A DNA stretch of 64,000 nucleotides. Origin: Pseudorhodoplanes sp049324435 (GTDB taxonomy: Bacteria; Pseudomonadota; Alphaproteobacteria; Rhizobiales; Xanthobacteraceae). The DNA is taken from assembly GCA_049324435.1 (NCBI GenBank), contig JBMOOQ010000031.1:62001-126000 (forward strand). The letters are read 5' to 3'. This document shows positions 8,794 through 19,310 of this stretch, one piece after another. The position numbers and the translations under genes were made by a program. Every line of letters starts with the position of its first letter. Position 1 is the stretch's first letter. A model generated the notes under the pieces. The model saw only the letters and a list, made by a program, of their open reading frames with translations, had not been told where the DNA came from and made no database searches.

Positions 8794-9987
8794 ATGAGCA
8801 AGCCGACCGAACGCCACAACCTTCAGATCGACACCCGCGTGGTGACCGGCGGCCGCACGCCGCGTGAGTACCACGGCTTCGTCAATCCGCCGGTCTATCA
8901 CGGCTCGACCGTGCTTTACCCGACCGCCGCCGACATGGTGGCACACAGAGCCCGCTACCGTTATGGCCGCCGCGGCACCCCCACTTCGGAAGCGCTGGAA
9001 AACGCGCTGCGGGAGCTGGAAGGGCCGCAATGCGCCGGCGTATCGCTCCTGCCGTCGGGTGCAGCCGCAGTCTCGACCGCTCTGCTCTCGGTGCTGTCGG
9101 CGGGCGACCACCTGCTGATCACCGACAGCGTCTATCGTCCGACCCGCACGTTCGCCGATACCGTTTTGAAGCGCTATGGGGTGGAGACCACCTACTACGA
9201 TCCGCTGATCGGGGCGGACATCGCGGCATTGTTCAAGCCGAATACCCGCGCGGTATTTGTCGAGGCGCCCGGCTCGCAAACCTTCGAGATGCAGGACGTG
9301 CCGGCGATCGCTGAGGCCGCGCATGCGCGCGGCGCGGTCGTCCTGATGGACAATACCTGGGCGACCCCGCTCTATTTCAACGCCTTCGCCCATGGTGTCG
9401 ATCTGTCGATCCAGGCCGGCACCAAATATATCGGCGGCCATTCCGACATCATGTTCGGCACAGTATCGGCAAACGAAAAAACCTGGCCGCAGCTCAGCGA
9501 GACCGTCGGCAATTACGGACTCTGTGCGGGCCCCGATGACATCTATCTGGCGCAGCGCGGCTTGCGCACATTATCGGTACGGCTGGAGCGTCATCAACGC
9601 TCCGGGCTGGAGATCGCGCGCTGGTTCGAACAGCGGCCGGAGGTCCTGCGCGTCCTGCATCCCGGCCTGCCGTCGCATCCCGGTCATGCCATCTTCAAGC
9701 GAGACTTCACCGGCGCCTCGGGCCTGTTCAGCATCGTGCTCAAGCCTGTCTCCGAGACCGCACTCTATGCCTTCTGCGACGCGCTCACGCTGTTCGGGAT
9801 GGGCTTCTCATGGGGCGGCTATGAGAGCCTTGTCATCATTTTCGACTGCAAGGACTACCGCACAGCGACCCCATGGAATCCCGGCGGTCCGTGCCTGCGT
9901 TTTCACATCGGGCTGGAAGACACCCGCGATCTGATTGCCGATCTCGAAAGCGGCTTTGCCGCGCTTCACGAGGCGGCGCGGCTCTGA
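8794..9987 (+). CDS. metC: Cystathionine beta-lyase
   Basis: This 397-residue PLP enzyme of the Cys/Met metabolism family cleaves cystathionine to homocysteine, pyruvate and ammonia during methionine synthesis. The PLP lysine lies in SIQAGTKYIGGHSD, and RYRYGRRGTPTSEALE and SLLPSGAAAVSTALLS are family motifs. The C-terminal SWGGYESLVI block and FHIGLED fit MetC rather than gamma-synthase. The ATG at 8794 is preferred over the GTG at 8791 because AAGGA lies at a proper distance. It is divergent to the aap transporter, a common neighbourhood in Bradyrhizobium relatives. Its activity on cystine could also release persulfides. Confidence 0.92.
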   Translation: MSKPTERHNLQIDTRVVTGGRTPREYHGFVNPPVYHGSTVLYPTAADMVAHRARYRYGRRGTPTSEALENALRELEGPQCAGVSLLPSGAAAVSTALLSVLSAGDHLLITDSVYRPTRTFADTVLKRYGVETTYYDPLIGADIAALFKPNTRAVFVEAPGSQTFEMQDVPAIAEAAHARGAVVLMDNTWATPLYFNAFAHGVDLSIQAGTKYIGGHSDIMFGTVSANEKTWPQLSETVGNYGLCAGPDDIYLAQRGLRTLSVRLERHQRSGLEIARWFEQRPEVLRVLHPGLPSHPGHAIFKRDFTGASGLFSIVLKPVSETALYAFCDALTLFGMGFSWGGYESLVIIFDCKDYRTATPWNPGGPCLRFHIGLEDTRDLIADLESGFAALHEAARL

Positions 9988-10057
9988 GCGGACGATTCCA
10001 CTACGACGCGAGCCCAGTGCTATCGACAGCGCCGTCGGCGCGCTTGTCATCGTCGCA

Positions 10058-11791
10058 TCATTGATTACCGCGCGAGCGGTAGATCGTGAAGGACACCCGT
10101 CCGCCCGACCCGAGATTATAGCCTCTGAAGCGCGATGCCTGGGTGTAATGCACGCCGATCGCTTCGGCGCGCCGCGCGAAGGTTCGCTCCACTCCCTGTT
10201 CGACGACGGCAAAGCGGCACTCGCCTCCCCCTTTCAGGAAATCCGCAGCGCCGGCCGCGCTTGTCAGCACGGTATCAGTGCCCGACAGGAACACCATGCT
10301 TGGCTCGTGATAACCGGCTGCGGCGATTTCAGGGGTTTTGCATCCCGTTGCGCCAATGGCGCGCTGGATTGCAACACTCGGAAATACGCCTTCGAGTGCA
10401 GGGATGACCGACCAATACACAGCGATTGACAGCAGAACGGTCGTCACCGACGCTCGCAACATCGAGCGCTCGATCCCGTCAACATCATAGAGCCACCAGG
10501 CGCGGAAGCCGAACACCATGGCCGCCGCAAGGAAAGGCCAGGCGCGCCAGCCGAGATCGCCTTCGTAGCGCAGCAGCAACACCAGGGAGCCGACGAAAAT
10601 CAGAACCGGCACCGCAAACCACCAGAAAGTGCCCCATTCCATCCACTTCTTCGACGACATCTGGCCAGTTTCGATGGCGCGCGCCAGCAGGATCGCGACC
10701 GCCGGATAAAGCGGCAGGACGTAATGCGGCAGCTTGGTGATGATCAGTTCGAACACGATCCAGGCCGGCACCAGCCAGGCGAGCAAGAATTTGATGCCGG
10801 TCTCCCACCTGTCGCGCCACACGCCGGGCACCGCCATGCCGGCAAGCAGCGAGGCAGGCCAGAAAGTAAAGAAGAACAGAACGATGAAATATCCCGGCGG
10901 CGCGCCATGACCCTCCTGGCCGCTATAGACCTTGCTCAGCATGTCGCCACCGAGCGAGTCCGCGAAAAAGGTCGAGCCGGTCCGCATCACAATGGCGGCA
11001 AACCACGGCAGCACGATAAGCAGAAAGACTGGAATGCCAATCAGCGGCCGCAGCGGCTTCAGCCATGCCGCCGACCGGTCGAGCGCGACGAGTGTCACGA
11101 TTGGCAGCCCGATGAACATCAGGATCAGCGGTCCCTTCAGCAGGACACCGACCCCCAGTGCGATCCAGAACACGAACGGCAGTGCGGGATTGGGCGGCTC
11201 GTCCGCGCGCCGTGGCAGATAGGCGCGCGCCAGCACACCCATGCAGAGCACCACCATGAGCAGCAGCATGGCGTCGGTCTTGGCGAGGCGCGCCTCGATC
11301 CCGAGCAGGATCGACGCAGCCATCATCATCGCCGCGAGAATGGCGGCGCGGCGGCTGACGAACATCCCGGCAACCCAGAAGGTGGCAATCACCGCCGCCA
11401 CCGCTCCGATCAGCGAGGGAATGCGATAGACATAGATGCGCGTGTCCATCTCGCGGCGCGAGACGAATTCCGCGGCATGCAGGGCCGCTGCCTGCATCCA
11501 GTAAATGCCGATCGGCTTCGTGTACCGCACCTCGTTCTGAAAGCGGATGTCGATGTAATCGCCGGTCGCGACCATTTGCTTGGTGGCCTGCGCAAATCGC
11601 GCCTCGTCGCGGTCGATCGGCGGGATTTTCGCCTGTCCGGGAAGGAAGGCGAGCAGAGAGAAGATCAGCAGGAAAACGATCGCGCGAGTGTCGGTCGCCG
11701 ACGCATAGTCGAGCAGCCCGCCGAGACCCCGTTGCCAGGTGTCGCGCGGATTGCGCTTGGTGAAACTGTCATTGCCCCAACCGGTCGCCAT
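10058..11791 (-). CDS. GT39-family (ArnT-like) membrane glycosyltransferase
   Basis: This 577-residue polytopic protein starts its first membrane helix near residue 38. Right after it comes the acidic loop PPIDRDEARFAQATKQM, the catalytic loop of GT39/ArnT/PMT enzymes. The motif VRYTKPIGIYWMQ follows and matches the Y-x-KPP-x-x-YW pattern. About ten further helices lead to a soluble C-terminal domain from about residue 450. These enzymes take sugars from polyprenyl-phosphate donors and attach them to lipid A or proteins on the outer side of the inner membrane. Donor and acceptor cannot be read from the sequence. It lies 45 bases downstream of pbpC on the same strand and could be co-transcribed with it. 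Confidence 0.82.
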   Translation of the reverse strand: MATGWGNDSFTKRNPRDTWQRGLGGLLDYASATDTRAIVFLLIFSLLAFLPGQAKIPPIDRDEARFAQATKQMVATGDYIDIRFQNEVRYTKPIGIYWMQAAALHAAEFVSRREMDTRIYVYRIPSLIGAVAAVIATFWVAGMFVSRRAAILAAMMMAASILLGIEARLAKTDAMLLLMVVLCMGVLARAYLPRRADEPPNPALPFVFWIALGVGVLLKGPLILMFIGLPIVTLVALDRSAAWLKPLRPLIGIPVFLLIVLPWFAAIVMRTGSTFFADSLGGDMLSKVYSGQEGHGAPPGYFIVLFFFTFWPASLLAGMAVPGVWRDRWETGIKFLLAWLVPAWIVFELIITKLPHYVLPLYPAVAILLARAIETGQMSSKKWMEWGTFWWFAVPVLIFVGSLVLLLRYEGDLGWRAWPFLAAAMVFGFRAWWLYDVDGIERSMLRASVTTVLLSIAVYWSVIPALEGVFPSVAIQRAIGATGCKTPEIAAAGYHEPSMVFLSGTDTVLTSAAGAADFLKGGGECRFAVVEQGVERTFARRAEAIGVHYTQASRFRGYNLGSGGRVSFTIYRSRGNQ

Positions 11792-11836
11792 GCGGGCCGG
11801 ACCATAGGGAAAAAGATCCCGGCCGGGAAGAACCGG

Positions 11837-13900
11837 TTACTGCAACCGCACCATGACGCTGTCGGCTGTGCCTTTTCCGTCAACCACGGTCAGCCGGACG
11901 AAACCCGGTCCCTGCGGATCGAAGAAGATCGTACGCCCGCTACCGCGATCCTGCGGCACGCCGTTGACAAGGATCGTCAGCGGCTCGACCCCGCCAGCGA
12001 TCTTCAACGCGACGGGCTCAGTCCGTCCCTCGGACGATGCGAGTTCGAGTCGCGCGCCATGCGGGGGGAAAACAATCCGCAGCCGCTCGCTTTGCCGCAC
12101 GCCGGCGCCGTCCGGACTGAACCGCTGCAACGGCAACGGCAGCTTGCCATTGGCGGCCAGGATCGCCCCCTTCGGAGCCGGCGCAAGCGCGGCCGGAAGA
12201 TCGCCGGTGCGCGCGAAAGCATCGAACAGGATCGGCGCCGCCGCGGTCCGCCCGAGGATGCCGGGAACCGGAGCCCCATCGGGCCGGCCGACCCACACAC
12301 CGATGGTGCGGCGCCCGTCGAAGCCGACGGCCCACGCATCGCGATATCCGTATGAGGTGCCGGTCTTGAAGGCGATGCGGTTACGCGCGGCATTCTCGGG
12401 TGGCGGCGTGCCGATCAGCACATTGCCGACATACCAGGCCGCGACCGGATCGAGCAGATGCCGCGGCGGGCGCGCCAGCGCCGCTTCGCTCTTTCGCTCG
12501 ATGAGCGGCACCGTCATCCCCTGCCGCGCCAGACCGGCATAAAGCATGGTCAGATCCGACAGCGTCACGCCGACGCCGCCGAGCCCCATGGCAAGGCCGG
12601 GGACCTCGCCCTTCGGAAACACCATGCTGCCGCCGGCCTGCGACAGCCGCGCCGTCAGACGCGCGGCGCCGACGCGGTCGAGCAGCGCCACCGCCGGGAC
12701 ATTGAGCGACAATTGCAGCGCCTTGCGGACCGGCACCGTGCCCTGGAATGTCAGGTCGAAATTCTCCGGCGCATAATTGCCGAAGCGGATCGGACGATCG
12801 TCGATCAGCGTTTCGGGATGCGCGAGACCATCCTCAAACGCGAGCCCGTAGATGAACGGCTTGAGCGCCGATCCTGGCGACCGTAGCGCGCGGGTGAGAT
12901 CGACCTGCCCGGCCCGGCTATGGTCGAAATAGTCGGACGACGCGACGCGGGCGAGCACCTCGCCGCTCGCATGATCGACCGCAAGAATCGCAACCGAAAT
13001 CTCCGGGCCGAAGGACAAGGCTCGCTCGCGCGCCAGTATTTCGAGGGCACGCTGCAGACGCGCATCGATGGTGAGTTCGTGCCGCCGCAGATCGGGAGCG
13101 GCAATCACCGCCTGATCGGCCGCATGCGGCGCAAGCGCAGGCATGGCCGTGCGTTGCGCCGGCACGGGCTCTGCCCGCGCTGCGGCGATCTCGTCGGCCG
13201 GAATCGAAATGTCGGCTGCAATCCGGCCGAGCACACGGTCGCGTGCGAGCCTGGCGCGCTCCGCCGACCGGTCAGGCCGCCGGGCTTCCGGCGATTGCGG
13301 GAGCGCGACGAGCAGCGCCGCTTCGGCGCGCGTCAGCCGCTTTGGCTCCTTCCCGAAATAGGCGAGCGACGCGGCACGAATTCCTTCGAGATTGCCGCCA
13401 TAGGGCGCCAGCGTGAGATAGAGCGCAAGGATGTCGTCCTTGCTCATCGCGCGTTCGAGTTCGACCGCGCGCACCATCTGGCGCAGCTTCGCAGCCAGCG
13501 TGCGCTCCGTGCGCGGTTCGAGCAGTCGTGCGACCTGCATGGTGATGGTCGAGGCACCGGACACGATCTCGCGATGGATGAGCCACTGCCAAGCGGCGCG
13601 CAACATCGCAACAGGATCGATGCCAAAATGCGACCGGAACCGCTTGTCCTCGTAGGCGATCAGCATGTCGAGATAGCGCGGATCGACATCCTCGAATCGC
13701 GCTTTCAACCGCCAGCGGCCTTCCTCGGTCGCATAGGGCCGCAGCAACCGCCCGCCCCGGTCGACCACTTCGACCGAGGAGGCAAGCGCCACGGACCGCG
13801 GCAATGGCGGCAGCGCGCGCACCCAGAGCCCGATAGCAATCACGCTGCCGGCAACGAGCGCACCCGCGATAACCGACGCTATCGCAACGCCGCGCCTCAT
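11837..13900 (-). CDS. pbpC: Penicillin-binding protein 1C
   Basis: This 687-residue bifunctional peptidoglycan synthase has an N-terminal membrane anchor at about residues 5-28. A GT51 transglycosylase domain follows, with IAYEDKRFRSHFGIDP (catalytic Glu84) and the SGASTITMQVARL motif. The penicillin-binding transpeptidase domain has the nucleophile Ser344 in SALK (344-347), an SLN motif in LQLSLNVPAV, and KTGTS beginning at Lys512. A small C-terminal domain matches the PBP1C-specific BiPBP_C fold in length. Its ATG overlaps the stop of the alpha-2-macroglobulin gene by four bases. This pairing is known for E. coli yfhM-pbpC. It probably repairs or extends peptidoglycan under envelope attack. 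Confidence 0.93.
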   Translation of the reverse strand: MRRGVAIASVIAGALVAGSVIAIGLWVRALPPLPRSVALASSVEVVDRGGRLLRPYATEEGRWRLKARFEDVDPRYLDMLIAYEDKRFRSHFGIDPVAMLRAAWQWLIHREIVSGASTITMQVARLLEPRTERTLAAKLRQMVRAVELERAMSKDDILALYLTLAPYGGNLEGIRAASLAYFGKEPKRLTRAEAALLVALPQSPEARRPDRSAERARLARDRVLGRIAADISIPADEIAAARAEPVPAQRTAMPALAPHAADQAVIAAPDLRRHELTIDARLQRALEILARERALSFGPEISVAILAVDHASGEVLARVASSDYFDHSRAGQVDLTRALRSPGSALKPFIYGLAFEDGLAHPETLIDDRPIRFGNYAPENFDLTFQGTVPVRKALQLSLNVPAVALLDRVGAARLTARLSQAGGSMVFPKGEVPGLAMGLGGVGVTLSDLTMLYAGLARQGMTVPLIERKSEAALARPPRHLLDPVAAWYVGNVLIGTPPPENAARNRIAFKTGTSYGYRDAWAVGFDGRRTIGVWVGRPDGAPVPGILGRTAAAPILFDAFARTGDLPAALAPAPKGAILAANGKLPLPLQRFSPDGAGVRQSERLRIVFPPHGARLELASSEGRTEPVALKIAGGVEPLTILVNGVPQDRGSGRTIFFDPQGPGFVRLTVVDGKGTADSVMVRLQ

Positions 13901-16900
13901 TTCGCCGCTGTCACCTCGAGCTTGCCGGTCGCGGTGCGGCCGAACCGGTCTGGGCGATACATATCCTCAACGAAGGCCTGCGGATGCGTGTAGGTGCCGG
14001 GCGCCACCGCCCGAACCACATAGGCGACGGTGAAAATCGCAGCATCCTTGCCGGTCCGGTTGAACGCCGCGGTGAAGCGGTCGTCGCGGAACTCCGCGTG
14101 CTCAGGAACCTTGGCCAGCTGGATCCAGCCCAACGTCCCGGTATCGCCGGACGAGACGAGCCTCGGATTGTCGATCTCGAAGCCGGCCGGCAGATAATCG
14201 GCAACGATGATCCGGCCGAATTGCGGCTGGCCTTCGGTGATCTTCAGCACCACCGCATAACGTTCGTTCTGCTTGACCTTTGCGATATCGGCCGGCTGGC
14301 CGTCGAGCGTGAAATAGCTGCGCTCGATCTTGAAGCCGCTTTCGGCGGCCGGTTCCGGCACGATCGGTGCGCCGGTGACCGATACCACCGCCTGCAGCGT
14401 CTCCTCGCCATTGTTGGCGACACGCAGTGACGACGCCTGCAAGCCGGTGGCGCTGACGCTGCGGTACAGCGCACCCTTCTGCGCCGCGCCGTTGACCGTC
14501 ATGGAAACGCCCGCGGCATCCTTTGCAATCGCGCGTGCGGCAAGGACAAGCCAGGCATTCTCCTGCGTCGAGGTATAGGGAGAGAGCTGCCGCGCCGCCT
14601 CGACACGAGAGACGGCCGCGGCAACCATCGGCCGCGGCGCATTGCTCTCGGACGCCAGCGTCACCAGCGCTGCGGAATCGCGCAGCGCCGAGCCGTAATC
14701 CTCGCGGCCGAATTCGAGCTTCGGCTGCGGGGCAATCGAGTCGAGCGCCGCCTGATACACGCGGTCCGCCCGTGTCTTGTCGCCGAGCAGGCCGAGCGCC
14801 GCGGCGATCTGTGCCTTGGCGATGGGGGTCGCGATGGCATTCAGCTTGGTGTCGGCGATGTAACGCAAGTCGCCGACCGGCGCCGTGCCGTTGCGCGCGA
14901 GGACATAGAGCGCATAGGCCAGCTCGCGGCCGCCATCCTTCGACGGATCGGGTGCCGTCGCGATATTGTTGCGCAGCCGGTCGAGCGCCAGCCGGAAGGC
15001 GACATCAGGCACGACGAAGCCGCGCTCGCGCGCCCGCGTCAGGAAGTCGGTGACATAGGCGTCGAGCCACGGATCGTCGCCGCCGGTCGACCACAGCCCG
15101 AAGGAACCATTCGATCCCTGCCGCGCCAGCAAGCGGTCGATGGCATCGCGGATCCGCTGATCGGCCTCGGTGTCGAGCGCGAGCTGTGCGGAGGCTGCCA
15201 GATCGTTGACATAAAGAAGCGGCAACGCCCGGCTGGTGATCTGCTCGGAACAGCCGAACGGATAGCGATCCAGCGCCTTCAGGATGCTGGCGGCATCAAG
15301 CGCGGTTGACGGGCCGACCGACAGCGCGACGCTCCCCGTGCCCGGCACCAGATCGGCGAACAGATCGTTCGACAGCGTGATGCTCTCGCCTTTCGCGATC
15401 TGGCGCACGGTACGGCGCGTCAGCAGCTGGTTCGCGGGCCGCACATTCAGTGCATAGTCGCGCTCGAGCTTGAAGCCGTTCGGCCCTTCGACGTTCAGCG
15501 TAATCGTCGCGGTCCCTGCGGCCGACACTTCGAGCGGGAACGACACCGGACGGCGTTGCTTGGCATTCAGAGTCACCTTGTCGGCGACTTTGCCAACAGC
15601 GCCGGCCGGCCCCTTCGCGGTCAGCATCACCGCATACTCGCCAGCGGGTCCTTCGACATTGTCGATATCGACATGCATCGTCGAACGGTCGCCGGTATTG
15701 AGGAAACGCGGCAGCGTCGCCGTCACCACCACCGGATCGCGGATGATCACGTCGCCCGTAGCCTTGCCGACACGATCGCGGCTCCAGGCAATGCCCATGA
15801 CCCGCGCGGTGCCGGCGAAGGCCGGAATGTCGAACGAGACTTCTGCCGTACCGTCGGGCTTGACCTGCACGATGCCGGAATAAAGCGCGAGCGGCTTCTG
15901 GACCGGCGGCGAGCCTTCCAGCGTGCCGCCGCCATCGTCGCCGCCGGTGCGGATCGCACCGCGCGTCCCCTGCATGCCATCGATCAGCTGGCCGTAGAGA
16001 TCGCGGATCTCGGCCGAGAGGCGGCGCTGACCGAGGAAATGCTCATCCGGCGCCGGGGGCTTGTAGTTCGTCAGGTTGAGGATGCCGACATCGACCGCGG
16101 CGACGACGATCCGCGCGTCCTCTCCGGGCGCGAGCCCGGTGAGCTTCACCGGCACGCGGAGCGTGGTGTTCGGCCGGATCACCTGCGGCAGCGTCATCTC
16201 CATACCGAGCGTGCGCGCCGCCTTGTTGACGGTGAACCATTGCACGCCGATGGCGCGGCCGGGCATGCGCTTCGCCGCGGCATCGAGCGGACGGCGCAGC
16301 GTCGCGACCACATAAGCTCCGTTGCCCCAGTCCTTGCCGACCGGGATTGCAAGCTGGTTGATGCCGGTCTTCACATCCGCAGAGACCGTCGACAGCATCC
16401 GGTCGCCGACCACATTCAGCGTGACGCGGCCATTGCTGCGTGCGGTGACCGCAACATTCATGGTGTCGCCGGGGCGATATTCCGGCTTGTCGAGCGCGAT
16501 CTCCAGAAGGTCGGGCGTATCGGCACCCGCTTCCGCATAGAAGCCGGCATCGAACGACACTTGAGTCAGCGGCCCGCTCGCATCCGACACGTCGAGCCGG
16601 TAGCGGCCCCAGGTGACCGGGAGCGAAAGGCGTGTCGCCTGTCCGTCCGCCGTCACGTCAATCGTTCCGTCGGCGATCCGGCGTGACGATTTCACCGGCT
16701 CGTAATTCCAGTAACCGTGCTGCCGGTACCATTGGTAGCGGCTCTCGATCCGCATCAGCTCGTAGCGCAAGCCGGTTTTCGCGATCCGCTTGCCCGCCGG
16801 ATCGACCATGATGACGTCGAACGCGGCATTGTCGCTCTCGCCGAGCGAGCGGCCATTGAACAGCGGGCGCACGCCGATCATGTCCCCGGCAGGCGTCACC

Positions 16901-19143
16901 GGCAGCGTGATCTTGCGCTCAACCGCGCGGCCGCCGGATTCGGCAAGGCGAACGGTAATGCGCGCTTCGAGCGGACGCTCGGTGGTCGGCACCTTGTCGA
17001 GCGACACCTCGAAGGCCGCCTTGCCCTCGCCGTCGGTCTCGGCGAGCTTGTCCAGCGGCTGCTGCTCAGCATCGACGCGCTCCTCGGTGCCGAAGCGATA
17101 GCCGGGGAAGCCGGGCCGCTCCTTCGCGGCGCTGATAAGAAGCTCGCCCTCGACATCGAGATTGGCGGCAGGCGCGCCATAGAGGAAGCGTCCGGTCAGC
17201 GTGATCTCGGCCGGGGCATCCGGGGAAATCTTTCCAGTCGGCGACGCGAGCTCGAATTCCAGGCGGTCCGGCACATAGTCCTCGACCATGAAGGTGGTCT
17301 CGCCGATGGGCGGCCGCTTCGGATCGGTGAAGGCCTTCACACGCCAGGTGCCGGTGGATGCAGTCTGTGCGATCGGAATTGACAGTGACCGGCCGCCGAG
17401 CCCCTCATCCTTCGTGACCATACGACGGTATTCGACCCCGTCGGGGCGTTCGACCACAAGCGTCAGCGGCACGTTAGGCGCCGCGACTGACGCCGCATCG
17501 CGCAGCAGCGCCGTGATATGCACCGTCTCGCCGGTGCGGTAGACGCCGCGTTCTGTGTAAACAAACGCATCGAGCCCGTCCGGCGCCTTGCGTCCTGCGA
17601 CGCCACGATCCGACAGATCGAAGGCCGGCGCCTTCAGGCTGAGGAAGGCATAGTCCGCGGTGGCGCCTGCGACGAGCAACGCGGGCGAGAGGCCGCCCTC
17701 GCCGCGGGTCAGGTTCGATTCAAACTGCACCTGCCCGTTCGCGTCGGTGCGCTTGATCGCCAGCACCTCATTGCTGCGCGACAGAAGCCGCACCTCGATG
17801 CCCGCAACCGGCGCGGTCGTCGCCAGTGAATTGACCGACGCATGGATGCCGTCATTTCCCGAGAACGCGGCAAGCCCGAGATCGGAAACGATGAACCATT
17901 GCGTGGCCAGCGACGAAAAATCGTCGCCGGGATCGGCATCTTTCGGTGCCGCGACCATGACATAGACGCCGGGTTTCAATTCGCCCAGCGCTTGGTCGAT
18001 CGGGAACGCGGTCGTCATCTCGTTATTGAGCGAATAGTCGAGAGCCAGCTCGCCGGTCCAGACCTGCTGGCCGCGCTCATCGCGCAATTGCTCGGCGTCG
18101 TAGCGCGTCAGGGCGCGCTGGAAGTCGTTGCCAAGCACCGTGTCGATGAGGTTGCGGTCGCCGACGCGATAGATATCGACCTTGGCCACCTTGCTGTTGA
18201 CGGCGACCAGCGGAATGCCCTGCTGGCCGGAGCGCGGCAGCACATAGGATTTGCCGGTGAAGCGGACCTGCGGCTTGCGATCGCGGATGTAGATGGTGAA
18301 TTCGGCGGCGCGAGCGAGCGGTTCGGTGGTCGATGGCAATCCCGAACGCAGCGTGATGGTGTAACGCTCGCCGTGCTTCAGGCCCTCGACGCAAAGCTGC
18401 TTATCGTCGGCGGTGATCGCCGGACGATCGATGCCCGGCACCGCGATGAAGGGCGAGAAGTCGGTGCGCTTGCCGGGCAGCGTCTCGGAAAACTGGAAAC
18501 AGGCGCGCGGCGACGCGCCATCGGCATCGACCGAATAATCGAGCAGCCGGAAGCCATGCTCCTCGCGCAGCTTCTCGTATTGCGCACGGACCGACGCCAC
18601 CTCTCGCAATTCAAGCGCGTGACGCAGCGCATCGAGTGCGGGGCGCCATACCCGCCGCTCGGCGAAGGAATTGCCGATGATCTGCAGCGCCTCGGCCTGC
18701 TCGGCCGGGTTGTCGGAGCGCTCGTAAGCGATGTAGCCCGCCGTCGCCGAGCGTTCGAGCAGAAGCGTGCGCTCCTTCGCATTGGCTGGGCGGATCTGCG
18801 CGACGCTGCGCGCGAGCCGCAGCCAGCTGGTCGCATCGTCCGGTTCCACCGAGACGATCTGGCCGAGCAATTGCAAGCCGGTGCGGAAGTCGTTCTTCTT
18901 GAAGGCTTCGTCCATCTCGCGGCGAAGCTGCGCCACCGGCTTCGTCACCTGCCCGGAATCGGTCTTGATCTGCGCTTCGAGCCGGATCGCGGCATCGTCG
19001 AGGTCCTCGCGCGAGAACGGTCTCTCGCCGGATTTTGCGGCGCTGTGGGTCTGGGCTATCGCGGGCGGAATGGTGGGGATCGAGGCGACGCAGGCAAAAG
19101 CGAACAGCGCTGCAACGAGGCCAGCGCGGGCGGTCGCGAACAT
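13897..19143 (-). CDS. Bacterial alpha-2-macroglobulin family protein with thioester motif
   Basis: This 1748-residue exported protein is of the YfhM/ECAM type, a broad-range protease trap thought to guard the periplasm. The N-terminus carries a signal sequence; FAC near the end of the hydrophobic core is a weak lipobox, and a conventional cut after AIA is the alternative. Macroglobulin MG repeats fill the middle (for example GLDAFVYTERGVYRTGE and YVPDRLEFEL). The thioester motif CSEQ has Cys1298 and Gln1301, followed by the alpha-helical TED domain with NGSFGLWSTGGDDPWLDAYVTDF. A C-terminal receptor-like domain ends the protein. The start at 19143 has a GGAGGA site. It is co-transcribed with pbpC through an ATGA overlap. 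Confidence 0.92.
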   Translation of the reverse strand: MFATARAGLVAALFAFACVASIPTIPPAIAQTHSAAKSGERPFSREDLDDAAIRLEAQIKTDSGQVTKPVAQLRREMDEAFKKNDFRTGLQLLGQIVSVEPDDATSWLRLARSVAQIRPANAKERTLLLERSATAGYIAYERSDNPAEQAEALQIIGNSFAERRVWRPALDALRHALELREVASVRAQYEKLREEHGFRLLDYSVDADGASPRACFQFSETLPGKRTDFSPFIAVPGIDRPAITADDKQLCVEGLKHGERYTITLRSGLPSTTEPLARAAEFTIYIRDRKPQVRFTGKSYVLPRSGQQGIPLVAVNSKVAKVDIYRVGDRNLIDTVLGNDFQRALTRYDAEQLRDERGQQVWTGELALDYSLNNEMTTAFPIDQALGELKPGVYVMVAAPKDADPGDDFSSLATQWFIVSDLGLAAFSGNDGIHASVNSLATTAPVAGIEVRLLSRSNEVLAIKRTDANGQVQFESNLTRGEGGLSPALLVAGATADYAFLSLKAPAFDLSDRGVAGRKAPDGLDAFVYTERGVYRTGETVHITALLRDAASVAAPNVPLTLVVERPDGVEYRRMVTKDEGLGGRSLSIPIAQTASTGTWRVKAFTDPKRPPIGETTFMVEDYVPDRLEFELASPTGKISPDAPAEITLTGRFLYGAPAANLDVEGELLISAAKERPGFPGYRFGTEERVDAEQQPLDKLAETDGEGKAAFEVSLDKVPTTERPLEARITVRLAESGGRAVERKITLPVTPAGDMIGVRPLFNGRSLGESDNAAFDVIMVDPAGKRIAKTGLRYELMRIESRYQWYRQHGYWNYEPVKSSRRIADGTIDVTADGQATRLSLPVTWGRYRLDVSDASGPLTQVSFDAGFYAEAGADTPDLLEIALDKPEYRPGDTMNVAVTARSNGRVTLNVVGDRMLSTVSADVKTGINQLAIPVGKDWGNGAYVVATLRRPLDAAAKRMPGRAIGVQWFTVNKAARTLGMEMTLPQVIRPNTTLRVPVKLTGLAPGEDARIVVAAVDVGILNLTNYKPPAPDEHFLGQRRLSAEIRDLYGQLIDGMQGTRGAIRTGGDDGGGTLEGSPPVQKPLALYSGIVQVKPDGTAEVSFDIPAFAGTARVMGIAWSRDRVGKATGDVIIRDPVVVTATLPRFLNTGDRSTMHVDIDNVEGPAGEYAVMLTAKGPAGAVGKVADKVTLNAKQRRPVSFPLEVSAAGTATITLNVEGPNGFKLERDYALNVRPANQLLTRRTVRQIAKGESITLSNDLFADLVPGTGSVALSVGPSTALDAASILKALDRYPFGCSEQITSRALPLLYVNDLAASAQLALDTEADQRIRDAIDRLLARQGSNGSFGLWSTGGDDPWLDAYVTDFLTRARERGFVVPDVAFRLALDRLRNNIATAPDPSKDGGRELAYALYVLARNGTAPVGDLRYIADTKLNAIATPIAKAQIAAALGLLGDKTRADRVYQAALDSIAPQPKLEFGREDYGSALRDSAALVTLASESNAPRPMVAAAVSRVEAARQLSPYTSTQENAWLVLAARAIAKDAAGVSMTVNGAAQKGALYRSVSATGLQASSLRVANNGEETLQAVVSVTGAPIVPEPAAESGFKIERSYFTLDGQPADIAKVKQNERYAVVLKITEGQPQFGRIIVADYLPAGFEIDNPRLVSSGDTGTLGWIQLAKVPEHAEFRDDRFTAAFNRTGKDAAIFTVAYVVRAVAPGTYTHPQAFVEDMYRPDRFGRTATGKLEVTAAK

Positions 19144-19310
19144 GGGGAAATCCTCCTCCCCGGCGGCAAGCAAATCACCGCGGGACTGAAGTCTAAATCA
19201 GCGGCAAAAGGTGTCGACGTCGTGACCTATAGCGGGGCGTCAATCGTCCCGCCGATCACAAGCGCGAAATCAGCGTCTCCACGCGGTGAAATTTGGTGCC
19301 GGCAGCCTCG

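Noticed and set aside
10724..12355. 543-codon open frame on the plus strand across the GT39 and pbpC genes
   Set aside because: Both opposite-strand genes have full family motifs; this frame has none and spans the gap between them.
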